Counted from the stretch's first letter, positions 38,516-50,665 are shown. The stretch is 64,000 nucleotides of DNA from Sinonovacula constricta (GCA_007844125.1 CM017564.1:13106108-13170107), one strand, 5' to 3'. Numbers and translations: made by a program. Notes: generated by a model not told the origin, from the letters alone.

Positions 38516-40780
38516 CTTACAAAGAACATCGCATTTTAAATAATTTTATACGGCAAAAAGTAGTACCTCGTTGATTTATCAGGAAGTGATACGCCGGAAT
38601 TACCGACTGAGGGTCAAGCAGATGAAGCTTGACAAATAACGTGTTCATCTCAAAGTTGTATTCCTCCTCTGTCACTGTACCACGCACTATTTTCTGCCAC
38701 CAGTTTGACGTCCATGATGGTGACGTCATGCTGTTTAAAATTTGCTCCGCCCATCCAGGACTTGAAGGATGTAACATAATATTTATTACTAAAAGTATTA
38801 AAGTTCGCGGTAAAAATAAAAAAGAAGAAAACAAATAATCAAGATATTAAAGTTGGTTGTGTAAGCAGTTAAGAGAAGGTTACTTAATAGATTTACAAGT
38901 TAACTAAAAAAATAAACAATGTTAAATATATGACACCATAGAAAATCTTACCCATCATCGTCAATAAACTCCTGAATACAGACGCCTGTCTCTGCATCTT
39001 TAACAACTGTGGGGTACAGCTTTGTGTAGAGCGAGAAACCTGTCGGAAATATAAGTAAATATATGTTTATACACAGACATATACGATTATATACGGAAAT
39101 GTCCGAAAGGCGACGAGAACATGCATGTTAACGTAAAGCCATCGAAAAAAAAAATCAGTGCAAGTGATGTAGTAACAATTTTAGACATAATATTTTATTA
39201 AAGACCTAAATAATGGAAAAGTAAATTTCACTTATTTTCTCAGCACCTTAACCGGCCGCATTTTTTCGACAACGGATCGGAAGCACACAAAAAATGGCGA
39301 CTTAGACGTTTTAAATTCAATACTTGTATAAATGCGCCAATGTGTTGACGTCTCTGTAATGTTCATCGGATTTCATTTTCTATCTAAGATGACTGTCCAA
39401 TTCTCCTTTAAAGTGTTTTTAAAGATATATATTTATAGGTCAGTTCGGCAGCAAAATAATATAATGACCGCAGAGGAGGAAGTATGAGCACTTTAAACAA
39501 GCCTCACGTCTGGGTTAACTCCTTAGCGATGTGGTTTAAGCGGCTTCCAAATTTGCGGGGTTAGGCACCGGTTATTCTGGTAGGTGTAGCGATGGGTGAC
39601 CGTTGGAGAGCGCCGGCCTGCGTTACAATGACATCAAATACACATACGATAACCTGCTTTACAAAGAAGGTGTGACTTTGTGATTTTGGAAACTTGGAAT
39701 ACTAACCTAGTTTTTTCCAGTGCACACTTGCGTATAAATCATTCATAACGTTAATCAGGTTATTCTTTTCTATTGTCCTATGGAACTGAAACTCGTCCTC
39801 ACAGCGACTTATGGCCTCCGATACCATGGCAACAGCCAATCTGTCAATCGGAAAACCTCGGAGATCATCCGGCTCCAATCGCGCATCTCGGACCACTTCC
39901 GGAAAGAATATTCGACGAACAAGCGGGTCCATCTGGAGATTAAATCTTAAAGATTGGAGAAATATAACGAAAAAGGAAACATAGAATCTCACTGAAACAA
40001 CTAAACTAGCTTTAAGTACTAGATAAATGAAGTGTATGGTGTAGGACATCAATAAACAGCATTTTGTGAGATCTGTTAAGGTAACAATAGTTTATTAGTA
40101 TGTTAAGTGAAAATATTTTTTGCCCAAACTGTCGGATATAACTTTTAAATGGTTATTAGGTTCAATCACTGCTTTACCATAATTTATTCCTAAAGGCTTT
40201 GCGGGGATGACAGATAAATGTGAGCGCTTACATCATTAGCTCGAGGCCTATTGTTCCTAACGCTAACTAAAATTCAAATGATAATTTAAACAATTACTTG
40301 ATATTTCTCTGCTTTAAAAATTTTAAAACAGAACGCATGGTCCAGTCACATTATCCTGAGGCAGGTTGATCAATTGTGGAATCATCTTTGTATTTTGCTT
40401 GAACTAAACCAAGGAAATGAAACCACCTTCACTTTTTGTTAGTATGTTTTTAAACAGCCATGTCTTGAACCCGCGGCCTACCGTATCTGCAGCTGACGAT
40501 TAAATACTGCGATACCAGGGTCTGTAATTTATTCAATTTAGTGCAGTCTAACCTGTATGCAGTTCATCAGCAGATCTCTTGCCGCCATTGTCACCGTGTC
40601 AACACCGTCGCAGTAGGGCGTCATCCTCTGTAAGACTTCCAGATTCAGCCGACCCTCCCCGCACGTCTTGGGCTTCGAAAACACACTGAATGTTTCCAGG
40701 TTCTTCCGCTTCTTTACATTCGGCCTCTCAACAGTCTTAAACGAACCCACCCTCGTCACTTCCGGTTCTGTCAATTCCAT
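38469..40780 (-). CDS. Five-exon gene for an unrecognised 260-residue protein
   Basis: Exons on the - strand: 40780-40553, 39932-39707, 39039-38952, 38760-38567, 38515-38469, all with AG acceptors and GT donors and matching phases (0, 1, 0/2, 1). They total 783 bp, 260 residues plus TAA. N-terminus is MELTEPEVTRVGSFKTVERP; it is basic early (NVKKRKN), then mixed helical and acidic, with MDPLVRRIFFPEVVRDARLE, VMNDLYASVHWKKLGFSLYT, FIDDDGPGWAEQILNSM, TSNWWQKIVRGTVTEEEYNF and end MALYMTLPLEA. No signal peptide or membrane span. Soluble by appearance; family and function not recognised. The start is the first ATG of exon 1. The last small exon is the weakest part; without it the chain would end soon after NQRG. 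Confidence 0.65.
38567..38760 (-). CDS. Exon 4 of the unrecognised - strand gene
   Basis: Acceptor TTCAAG, then PGWAEQILNSMTSPSWTSNW, WQKIVRGTVTEEEYNFEMNT, LFVKLHLLDPQSVIPAYHFL, INQR. Donor GTACTA. Confidence 0.65.
38952..39039 (-). CDS. Exon 3 of the unrecognised - strand gene
   Basis: Acceptor CGACAG, then GFSLYTKLYPTVVKDAETGV, CIQEFIDDDG; donor GTAAGA. Too short to appear as an ORF alone. Confidence 0.65.
39707..39932 (-). CDS. Exon 2 of the unrecognised - strand gene
   Basis: Acceptor CTCCAG, then MDPLVRRIFFPEVVRDARLE, PDDLRGFPIDRLAVAMVSEA, ISRCEDEFQFHRTIEKNNLI, NVMNDLYASVHWKKL; donor GTTAGT. Upstream in-frame codons of the open frame are intron. Confidence 0.7.
40045..40148. mobile_element. 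TIR-2 right-end fragment in intron 1 of the - strand gene
   Basis: GGACATCAATAAACAGCATTTTG and CCCAAACTGTCGGATATAAC match the family 3' part. Confidence 0.6.
40320..40526 (-). mobile_element. Degenerate SINE-3 copy
   Basis: GTCCAGTCACATTATCCTGA, AATTGTGGAATCATC and CTTGAACCCGCGGCCTACC keep the family order but are diverged; the tail is missing. Confidence 0.6.
40553..40780 (-). CDS. Exon 1 (with start) of the unrecognised - strand gene
   Basis: ATG at 40780-40778; 76 codons ending DTVTMAARDLLMNCIQ; donor GTTAGA. Lysine-rich RPNVKKRKN near residue 20. Confidence 0.65.
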
Positions 40781-40789
40781 TATGAGAAA

Positions 40790-42550
40790 TTTGCTTTCTA
40801 AAAATAGACGTCAGCAGGTTTTCCGGCGTGCATACAAAGAAAGTATATGAGGGGAAAACTTGAAAGAACGGTATCACATGGTCTTTGTTTATTTCAGTAA
40901 TGTCATAATGTCAAAACTGTTTACTTGCCATGTCACATCACCTCATCCATAAAATATTTTTTTCGAACAACCTCTATATTCAAGTTTTTAGATCATACAT
41001 TTTGAAACTCCTACAGTGACAGGAATTTTGTCTTAGGATAAGTTTGAAATTTAAATCAGATAAGGATTGAAATTCCACGACGTCGAAAAATAGTCAGTGT
41101 TCGCTCACATTCAAAATTTGTCACACATTTCGAAACTCACACATAACCAGACTTAATATAGAGCCGACAACAGTTTTAGTACTACGTTGGCTTCAGTTTA
41201 CAATGTTATTGTGGATATTTGAACGTCAAGCCCTTGTCACATCGTCAAATTTGTAGTGATTCCTCGACGTCAGAAAAAAACCAGCTGGAAGATAAAAAAA
41301 AACAAGAATGAAGAGCAAATTAATAATCAAATAAAAAAGCAGATACACAGACATTGTTGTTCGAAAATCCACCACATAGATCCGTTCATCAAAAGACGCC
41401 ATTACCGAGCTTAGCCTTGATTTACGGTAAAAATAATACCGAGAACATCAACATGGTATTTTGTTTGGAGAAATTCGTTTGCAAAACTTTGCACACGTAT
41501 CACTGATCAAGTCAGTGATCAGTGGGTAAAGAAATTCCATATTTTGTAAAATGTTGCAACAGCTAAACAAATCAAGCCAGACAAAGTTGAGACTAAGCCA
41601 AATTACTTAATTTTGGAGAACCCGATTCATTGTGGTTTGACAAAGTTTCGTTGTTTGGAATGCAAAGGTTAAAAAAAATCCGAAACGAGACGAACTGTAT
41701 CTGAACCGCTTTAATGTGGATAATTGACTATTTGACATTAACCAGTCCTAACTTTGCGAATCATTAACATAATACTAGTCAACTAAACCCTCTAGAAGTG
41801 TATGTGTGCAGAATTTTGTCGTTTTTCTACACGAATCATAGCTTTTATCCCGAAATCCTGTGTTACTGTTTCTAAATGTCGAGACATTACAGAGGCAGCG
41901 CTAACCATGAGTGTGATGTATGAAATCGTCGGTGAATGGAACTACATGTATATTCCTACGCTGGGCCTGGGGCCAGCGACTTATGTCGGTCGTGGGGTGA
42001 AAATTGAAAGTGGATTGTTGCAGCTGACATGCGTCGCGCATTGTGTTTACCGAGACATCTGTCTGTGGAATTCATGCATTAACAACAAATTGACATCGCT
42101 GTAATTATACCATTTTTTCTCCGCAACAAACCCTTTTGTTCGTAGACAAGCCAATTGACATATTCATAATAAATAATCATTCTTATTTTCGGCAGAATCT
42201 TCACAGCTCAGGGTTTATTTGTAAACATGTTTAGCCTTTCTTTATAGATAGTATATACTTCCCTTGTATTGAAAAACAAACAAACTAACAACTGTTTCAA
42301 AAAAAAATCAACACAATAGGGTGACTTCATACATGCACTATGAATGACAGGGATGCACGAGACATATATGCAATAAACAAAAAACTAACATAATTTGCGG
42401 AATATACCCCGCGACTCTTTCCTTTAGGATCAGAGCAGACGGGGTATCATCCAGAGCGGGGTATCTATTAACGAAATCGTATTTTGTTTGTGCAGCTGGG
42501 TCCCTAAAAATATCGATCGCTATTCCGCAGTGAAAGTTTTTATGATTATA
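40790..42550. other. Intergenic, upstream of the - strand gene
   Basis: Probably holds the promoter of the - strand gene near 40800-41100, but no TATA or clear motif can be assigned. A 100-codon + ORF (41802-42104) is not supported by splice sites or similarity. Confidence 0.4.
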
Positions 42551-42564
42551 TCATCATTCGAATT

Positions 42565-42959
42565 CAATCGGAACACCTCGGATAATTCACGAATCATCTC
42601 TCGGATGTATGTACGTAGTCGGATCTACGCGGCTATTTCCCTAAATGGGACTTATTTTGTGACAGAAGGTCAAAACAAAGATGGCAGCTCGGATGTCAGC
42701 TCACTATAGTACGATGCCAGTTAAACTTCAAATTGTGGCTGCTTCAAATTTAAATCATCCAAATTTAATTTACAAAGCGCAACAAACAAAACAGCTGTCT
42801 AACGACGCCATTGTTTATGTTTTGTGCGAACTACATTTTAGGCATATTCTTTCGACTTCCGGCGAACAAAACGATCATGATTTCTTTAAGTATCATTGCA
42901 CCAGATACATCCGAGGGATAATTGTTCCGAGGACGGAATTACCCGAGGAGTTCCGATTG
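42565..42959. mobile_element. TIR-3 MITE with 10-bp TSD
   Basis: Ends CAATCGGAACACCTCGGATA and inverse CGAGGAGTTCCGATTG; the inverted similarity extends inwards about 50 bp to CTCGGATGTAT. Target duplication CATTCGAATT at 42555-42564 and 42960-42969. Length 395. The 10-bp TSD is unusual and best fits a Mutator-like group. Confidence 0.88.
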
Positions 42960-43276
42960 CATTCGAATTATCAGCTCTGACGTCGAGATCTATTTTTTAT
43001 TCAGAAATCCCCGTCGTGCATATTTATAGATTTGCAAAGAATTTATAACGATTTTATTTACGATTTGTAATGTCTAACAATTGAATCAGTGTTTAAAATC
43101 GTTTTTACTGGGACTAAAATACGAGTTTATGAAGTAATTAAGCCCATATTACCCAAGACAGTTTTAAGATATTGTTATATGTATTTGCTATATGCAAACT
43201 ATCGGTTACCCACTTTAAGCTCAGTGTTAGATACCTAGACTACTTCTAACAGTGACATAATTGCATTCGCCCTATT

Positions 43277-43558
43277 TTTGTTTGTTTATTGGGTTTATCG
43301 TCCGACCAAAAGTATTTCAGCAATCTGTAGACGGTGTCCATTTAAAGCAGATACATTTGTATAATGCTACCTTCATTGTATATAGAATGCCGTGAACACT
43401 TGGCATGATACCACACCCAGTCACATTATCCTGACACCGGGCTAACCAGTCGTGGAACTACCCTTATATTTGCTTGAGCTTTAGCAAGGGAGCTATACCA
43501 CTACCCTTTTTACGACTTTGGTATGTCGTGGCCCGGGATCGAACCCGGGGCCTCCCTC
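43277..43558 (-). mobile_element. SINE-3 copy, tRNA head truncated
   Basis: Tail TTGTTTGTTTATTGGGTTTATC, body with TGACACCGGGCTAACCAGTC, B box GGGATCGAACCC, then a break in the head. Confidence 0.88.
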
Positions 43559-43559
43559 A

Positions 43560-44538
43560 CTGCAAATTTTGTACACGATTTCATCGACATTGTTTAAGTG
43601 GTACAAACGGCATTAAGTGTTAAAGATGCAGAAAGTTAATAGGTAGCAGTGGGGTACACTGGTGAATGGAAAGTTGTCTCCCTTGTTCGTTAATATCCGA
43701 GGTATTCCAAAAAGTGGGTAGGTCCTTTTAGTTTGAATTTTTGGATTTTACCGCCTGCTCTTTTGAAGATATTACAATTACAAACAGTAAAATTTCTTAC
43801 TTTTGCATAAGTATAAGCTTAAAATGAATTTAAATACTTATTGAGATATGTTATTTAAAAAAGAAAAGGGAATTGTTTCTTGTTGGTGGTTTACCTGAGT
43901 ATCATATGAAATGCAGAAAGGCAACATACACTCCATAGAGCACAGGCATAAAAACCGGGTAGTCTAAATAAAAGGTCCTGCTTGCAGTTAAGGATTCTTC
44001 AGGGGAGAGTATCAATTAATGTCTCTCATTCAACATTGGAGATTGAGCATCATCTCGACATAGAAATGTTCCTGTAAATAGGACATGTTTTGTTCAAATT
44101 CCTTGTACAACTGGACTGCCATTTTTGTTCCTAGCCTTTATTCTTGCCATAACCTAAACCTATATCACTTTTAATTTCTCTAAAAAGCTCAAACGCAACT
44201 TTTTATTCAAAATGCCATTTCCAAAAGGCAAACAACAACAGTTGCACTTCTTCGTATTTTTGCGATCACGAAAATATGAGTTTGCTTTTAACTCTCCGAG
44301 AAAACAGTTAATTACCGCTCCCTTTGAAACAATTTACAAACTTTGTATCCCTTTTAGATTTATTTGCAATGAAGACCTACATGGGTAATACATCAAAGCG
44401 ACACAACGGAATTTGGTTACACACTATTTAAAGCGGGATTTTATAAATTTTAATTTCTTATATGCGTATCTAAAATATGCAACATATAAAAACAGCGGAT
44501 TTCCAAAAATGGGTAACAATGACGTTGGTTTTTTCTTT
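43560..44538. other. Intergenic, no gene seen
   Basis: AT-rich; a lone TGTCTCCCTTGTTCG at 43675 resembles one TIR-4 end without a partner. Confidence 0.4.
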
Positions 44539-44539
44539 G

Positions 44540-45541
44540 TTAAAAGTGATATTCGACAGTTTACCTATGTCAAATGCAGCGACATTTTCCCGCAATTTCG
44601 TGGCATTTACGCACAATTTCTGCATAAAAGTATAGGTCTGAGGAAAAGCGATTTTGAACACTACCTATAGATAGTTTCCATGTGATGTCATCTACAATGA
44701 TAAGACAGTTTAAGGCAGCCATCTTTGTGGGCAGAAGCTAATGCAGGCCGAAATTGGGAAATATGTGCTGTATTAAACTCACCTCTGTGTTTTTATTTTT
44801 CAGTCTACTTTACTGAATTTTATATCAAATTTAACAGCTTTTATAAAGTATTTTAAATATCAAAACTATATTTTAGTTTAAGTTTAAAGAAATACAAACA
44901 AAAATGATACACTGTTCATTTTGTTTTAAGTATGAGCCAATGGTTTTATTAATTTCTGTGTATTAATTCTGTGTGCATTTATCAATTGTAAAAATATAAT
45001 ATTCAAAAAATATGAATTTCAAGAGCTTTCCAATGGTGTATAGCTTTTAATTTTCGGACCACAAATGAAGAAATTACAAGAAAATTTATCCTTCAATATA
45101 ATTCATACGAAAATCCCTTGAAGTTACCATCAAAGATGGCTGCCAAGATAAGAGATCTTCACTGATGTGGAAACTATCTATATGTGAGACAGTACACATT
45201 GCGGAAGAATAACTCTTTAAGTGTTGACTGTTTTCAAATCTATAAATAAGACACGAAAGTGATCTCTGCTAAAAACACATACCGACGTCAGCGCGGACTA
45301 CCCAGATGACGATGAAAGAAAGCTGTCACGTGGTTTTCTTAGGTTTAAAATTAGCTATCTCAGCAGCGTGGCTCAAATTGGAAATTCCGCGTTGCAATGA
45401 CGACTGGGATGTTATGCTTCACTGTTCACACAGATCTAGGGCGTCAATGAACAGCATTTTGCGGGACATTTTCAGGTAGCAATGACTTATTTGGCTATTT
45501 GATAAAAAGTATTTGTCCAAACTGTGCGAAACCACCTTTAA
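44540..45541. mobile_element. TIR-2 MITE interrupted by TIR-1
   Basis: Left TTAAAAGTGATATTCGACAG, right CCAAACTGTGCGAAACCACC; interior matches 5642-6456. Split at CTACCTA by a TIR-1 insertion (44666-45182). Confidence 0.85.
44666..45182. mobile_element. TIR-1 MITE nested in TIR-2
   Basis: TATAGATAGTTTCCATGTGA to GGAAACTATCTATA. The empty site is known from the copy at 6095 (CTACCTATATTGC): the host reads CTACCTA...TATGTGAG, so TA was duplicated. Confidence 0.9.
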
Positions 45542-46169
45542 GAGTCAAAAGTAACACCAACCGAGCATTGTTTTGACATCGTATGTTTAATTGTGGCGTG
45601 TTCAATACATTTCTTTATTATAAGAATCAGAATAAAACTTACACTCCGTTTTTCAATCGACAATTGACATATAAAAGTGAACATATGCGGTATTAATGGA
45701 CTGGTTGTATTCACAGGTATCTATATATAGCGTATTTATGTATGGGCTTTATCATGATATCGACTTTCTTCAATGTTGTGAATAAACGTTTCTAAATACT
45801 TATTGTGTTGCTTCTTTTCAAGGCTAAATAAGGAACACTGTCGAGATGTGTTATATCATACGTACAGTGTATAATTTAAGTTTAATGGTGGGTTTTTAGA
45901 ATAGTTTTAAATTGCCGTTGCGTGAGGCAAATCTAGGGGCTTGGAGGGCTGGGGGTATCTTTTTAAAATATTACTTGTGCAGATGCAATACAATGCAAAC
46001 TTTATTTATTGTCGTTTGAAAGCATTTGCAGCATATAATATTTTTAACATATAAAACTATTCTCTATTTCATAGCATGTTTTGATCTTAATAGAAAACAA
46101 TTGACAAAAAGTCAGGGTTGAAGTACAACTGTTTTGGCAGCATAATGTAACAACTGGCGTGACACATTT

Positions 46170-46428
46170 CTCGCACTGAGGGGCGTGACACGAGACACAA
46201 GAACAGATCTCGCCTTTTCTCGCACTGAGGGGCGTGACACGAGACACAAGAACAGATCTCGCCTTTTCTCGCACTAAGGGGCGTGACACGAGACACAAGA
46301 ACAGACCTCGCCATCTCTCGCACTAAGGGGCGTGAAACGAGACACAAGAACAGATCTCGCCTTTTCTCGCACTAAGGGGCGTGACACGAGACACAAGAAC
46401 AGATCTCGCCATCTCTCGCACTAAGGTA
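46170..46428 (+). repeat. 49-bp array, six units
   Basis: CTCGCACTGAGGGGCGTGAC, ACGAGACACAAGAACAGATC, TCGCCTTTT repeated at 46170, 46219 and on at 49-bp steps. GC-rich for its surroundings. The 84-86-codon - strand ORFs (46044-46347) are by-products. Confidence 0.93.
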
Positions 46429-46639
46429 ACTGTCCGAGACTACATACACCTCGAATGACAGTTAATTGAAGTATGTTTATATAAATATATAAATTTTGTA
46501 GTTCTAACGTAAACATATAATACTTTATCACATTATACATAAAATATTTTATTACATGATTCCCCTTGTTCTCCATGTAATACACCCATCACATATTTTG
46601 TAATATTACACTAGTGTAATACAGCACATCTACTCGCCA

Positions 46640-47033
46640 CAATCGGAACTCCTCGGGTAATTCCGTCCTCGGGACAATCATCCCTCGGATGTATCTGGTG
46701 CAATAATACTTAATGAAATCACGATCGTTTTGTTCGCCGAAAGTCGGAAGAAGAATATGCCTAAGTAGTTCGCACAAAACATGAACAATTGCGTCGTTTG
46801 ACAGCTGCGTGTCCGCTGCGCTGAGTAAATTAACCTTGGATGATTTAAATTTGAAGCCGCCACATATTGAAGTTTTACAAGCTTCTTACTATAGTGAGCT
46901 GTCATCCGAGCTGCCATCTTCGTTTTTGACGTCTGTCACGAAAGAAGTCCCATTTAGAGAAATGGCCGAGGTAATCCGAATACCTACATACAGCCGAGAG
47001 ATGATTCGTGAATTATCCGAGGTGTTCCGATTG
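46640..47033. mobile_element. TIR-3 MITE, reverse copy, 10-bp TSD
   Basis: CAATCGGAACTCCTCGGGTA to GAGGTGTTCCGATTG, 394 bp. Duplication CTACTCGCCA (46630-46639) and CTACTCTCCA (47034-47043), one mismatch. Inverted in orientation to the copy at 42565. Confidence 0.88.
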
Positions 47034-47190
47034 CTACTCTCCATAGGCTCGCTTACTATTACTTTTACGGTACTCGTTTAATTAATGTATTAAATGACAA
47101 CTCAACAGATCCTGTATGTACATAGAATGTATCAGAGACATTTAAAGATATCAATGACAGATAGAGTATAATTGGCGACGCTCTGGAGTG

Positions 47191-47191
47191 T

Positions 47192-47222
<31 letters not shown>

Positions 47223-47239
47223 GGGGGGGGGGGGAGGGG
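47191..47239 (+). repeat. (TG)n followed by a 29-base G run
   Basis: TG repeat into an uninterrupted G tract at 47206-47234, then AGGGG. A similar TG-to-G junction is at 57540-57567. Confidence 0.95.
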
Positions 47240-47694
47240 TTTGGCGGGGAGAGGGTCTGTTTTGCGGACTTTCATAATCCTGATAAAAAACGGGTCATAA
47301 TTCTATTTATTTATTTATTTTTATTTATTTTTTAACACGTATTTGAATTAAGAAAACTGCCGGATATCATCTCTAATAAGTTAAAAAATGTATGTCACAA
47401 TTTCTGTTAAATTTGTTTTAAAACGTTCGCGTCGGCTTTGACATCGCATCAATATATTTCTTGTATATTTTTTTTTTTGACGACCTCCATTTCTTATCGG
47501 TGGAAAATAAAAAAATTGGAATAATCGTATGACAATATTGCCGATGTACAGCTGCTGAAGGTGGAGAAATGCACAGAAACACAGACGCTTCACGGGGCAA
47601 CAAGAAGACATTCTCACATAAACATGTTCGCTTTGGTTGGGACTCGAACCCAGTCAGGGTTGAAGGGTAATTTGGTAGAAGTAGTATAAGAAGC

Positions 47695-48195
47695 AACAGC
47701 AGTAGTAGTAATAGAAGTAATGGTAATAGAAGTAGTAGTAGTAGTAGAAGTAGTAGTGGTAGTTGTTGTTGTAATGTAAGTAGTACTAGAAGTAAAGGTA
47801 ATAGAAGTAGTAGTAGCAGAAGTAGTAGTAATATGGTAGTTGTAGTAGTTGTTGTTGTTGTAGCTGTAGTAATAGCAAAAGAAGTAGTAGTAGTAGTCGA
47901 AGTAGTAGCAGAAGCAGTATTAGTAGTAGTAGTAGCAGCAGGAGCAGTAGTAGTAGTAGTAGAAGCAGTAGAAGTAGTAGTAGTAGCAGCAGCAGCAGTA
48001 GTGGTAGTAGCAGAAGTAGTAGTAATAGTTGTAGTTGTTGTTGTTGTTGTTGTAGCTGTAGTTATAGCAGAAGAAGTAGTAGTAGTAGTCGAAGTAGTAG
48101 CAGCAGCAGCAGTAGTAGTAGTAGTAGTAGCAGCAGTAGTAGTAGTAGAAGCAGTAGAAGTAGTAGTAGTAGTAGCAGCAGCAGCAGTAGTAGTA

Positions 48196-48253
<58 letters not shown>

Positions 48254-48290
48254 CAGCAGCAGTAGCAGCAGCAGTAGCAGTAGTAGTAGT
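47695..48290 (+). repeat. Imperfect TAG/CAG trinucleotide array
   Basis: AGT/AGC/AGA triplets with TTG blocks; two halves (about 47830-48010 and 48020-48200) look like a duplication, each with GTTGTTGTTGTAGCTGTAGT. Long poly-Val and poly-Leu ORFs are artefacts. Confidence 0.95.
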
Positions 48291-48299
48291 CTCTGGTTC

Positions 48300-49260
48300 T
48301 TGGCTATCGTCATGTCGGGACCTACTTTCCCCCCATATTACTCCCGATGCCTATATCTGGAAGTAAAATGACATTCGGATTACCCCGGCCATTTTACATT
48401 CGGAAATAGGTGTTCGGAAAGGACCGAAGATAATTAGAATGTCTGAGCCTGTGACAGAAGTACATGTACCGGCAGTATAAGTGGGTATACAGAAACTGGT
48501 ATAAAAATACCATTTGTTCTATTAATCCACATTAACGACAGACTCGTCACAAAGAATTGTGCATGCTTGTATCGATTGTTGTTTCCTTTAGGGTCAATAT
48601 TTTGAGATCAGAAGTTGACGCAAGATTTGTTGAAGATCTCCGTTTTCAGATCTTTATTTCTTGGGGCGTTTCGACCCTTATGAACAAATTCAGCACATTC
48701 AGTATCATAACCTTTTTAATTGAGTTCTCGGGGTTAGTGGGGGGAGGGGGGATAAGGCAGGATATATTTACATGATACAGTGGTCGGATTTTTTCCAAGT
48801 GTTAATTATGATTTAACAAATAAGGATTATTTGCTTACGACATCATAATATAAATATTGTTGCATTTCAAATACGTACAAACCGTTGAGTATATATAGGC
48901 GACATGACACTTGATACCATGCCCTCACATTCTAAACAAAACAACAACAAAAAATAATAAAAAAAATAGAATAATTTAACTATCAACTATCTGATGGTAT
49001 TGCATTCGTAGGTAGAACTATTTATTCTCCAATTATCACACGGTCAGTGAACACGGTATAGCTAATCTTCGGTGAAACTCGTGACTTTCGCGAATTTCAG
49101 ACATCATTGGGAGTATACTGTAATATGTTAAAACAACATCGGAATATAAATATACAGTGTACTGTTTGGAGAATTTACAGTTCAAGCTACGACTACAGTA
49201 CACTTTATTCAATATTTAAACGACTAACGGTAGGTTAGGAAAGTTCCTTCACATTTTATT
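48300..49260. other. Intergenic, no gene seen
   Basis: Low-coding sequence. A 72-codon + ORF at 48557-48775 has no supporting splice site or motif. Confidence 0.4.
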
Positions 49261-49271
49261 ATAATAGATCC

Positions 49272-49570
49272 GCGTCGGCTCCAGGTACGGGAGGCCCCAG
49301 GTTCGATCCCGGGCCGCGACATACCAAAGTAGTTAAAATGGTAGTGGTATAGCTCCCTTGCTAACGCTCAAAGTAAATATAAGGGTAGTTCCACGACTGG
49401 TTGGCCCGGTGTCAGGATAATGTGACTGGGTGTGGTATCATGGCGGGTGTTCACGGCATGCTATACACAGTGGAGGCAGCACTATATCTGCTTCATGTGG
49501 ACACCGTCTCCAGATAACTGAAATACTGTTGGTGGGACGATAAACTCAATAAACAAACAAATAAACAAAC
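49272..49570 (+). mobile_element. SINE-3 copy, 5'-truncated but with TSD
   Basis: Starts inside the tRNA head (GCGTCGGCTCCAGGTACGGG), B box GGTTCGATCCC, full body and (AAAC)n tail. Duplication AATAGATCC at 49263-49271 and 49571-49579, so truncation happened at insertion. Confidence 0.9.
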
Positions 49571-49625
49571 AATAGATCCTCATATATTTTTACTCTATTT
49601 CAACCCACTAAATACGTTAAGGCAA

Positions 49626-50133
49626 TTAAAGTTGGTATCCAACAGTTTACTGATATCAAATACATACAGCTATATCGAATCACTACTTTGATGAATTTGA
49701 CGAAATATTTTGTATAACTTTATACTTAAGTCTTAATAAATACGATTTTAAACACTACGTGAATGGATAGACAAAAACTAATCGTGAAAAAAAATCACGG
49801 TGACTATCACTGTGACTGTATATTCTTTCCTTCGGTATAAAAAGCTCAAATATGGTATCTGCTAAAAATAGATATGGACGTCAGAGCGGACTATCCGGAT
49901 GACGATATAACGTGATCTCAAAAGGAAGTGGTCACGTGGTTTTCTAAGTTTAAAAATAGCTATCTCTGCAGCGTGGCTCGGAAAGGAAATACCTATTTGC
50001 AATGTTAAGTGGTGATTTAAGTTTGACAGTTCACACAAATCTAGGACATCAATGAACAGCATTTGAAGATAATAATGACTTATTTGGTTATTTGGGAAGA
50101 GAAATTTTGGTCCAAACTGTCGAATACCACCAA
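49626..50133. mobile_element. TIR-2 MITE copy
   Basis: TTAAAGTTGGTATCCAACAG to CCAAACTGTCGAATACCACC, about 508 bp, uninterrupted; interior has CAGAGCGGACTATCCGGATG as in the other copies. Confidence 0.85.
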
Positions 50134-50428
50134 CAAGGTTTGTATTCTGGATTTAAAGCAAAATCTGAATCATTTCGTGTTTGTTTTCCTTATTATCTGC
50201 GACTACAAGTGCAAATATGGTGTATATTTACGCACACCTGTATAGATAGAATTGTTACTCAATATGATTTATGTGTTCCATAAATAGGGTGTGATTAATT
50301 ATAATACTAGTGTGTAAGTGAGAACCATATTACTGTTTTGCGACCACCAAACGTTGTTTGTATGTATTAAAACTAACACACAAACAAGAAACATGCACTT
50401 TGCATTTGAGAAGCAATTTGTAAAGTTT

Positions 50429-50430
<2 letters not shown>

Positions 50431-50467
<37 letters not shown>

Positions 50468-50488
50468 CGCACGCACGCACGCACACAA

Positions 50489-50527
<39 letters not shown>

Positions 50528-50540
50528 TATATATATATAT
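50431..50540 (+). repeat. (CA)n and (TA)n microsatellite
   Basis: Two CA runs separated by a CGCACGCACG segment, then ATATATATATAT. Confidence 0.95.
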
Positions 50541-50665
50541 AACACAAACAACAACAACAACATTTTCCACACAAATGTCGACATTGTAAACGCACACTCC
50601 AAATGACAATTTCACCGTAGTTTAAAAACCATTTCACCTATCCTTTGGGGCTGTTTGTGTTATAG

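Noticed and set aside
41802..42104. 100-codon + strand ORF as a gene
   Set aside because: Composition is not clearly coding, with no splice borders or recognisable motif; length is within chance for this window.
42681..42980. 99-codon ORF (and 46678-46917 on the other strand)
   Set aside because: Both lie inside TIR-3 elements of 395 bp and are too short for a transposase; they are chance frames of the same MITE.
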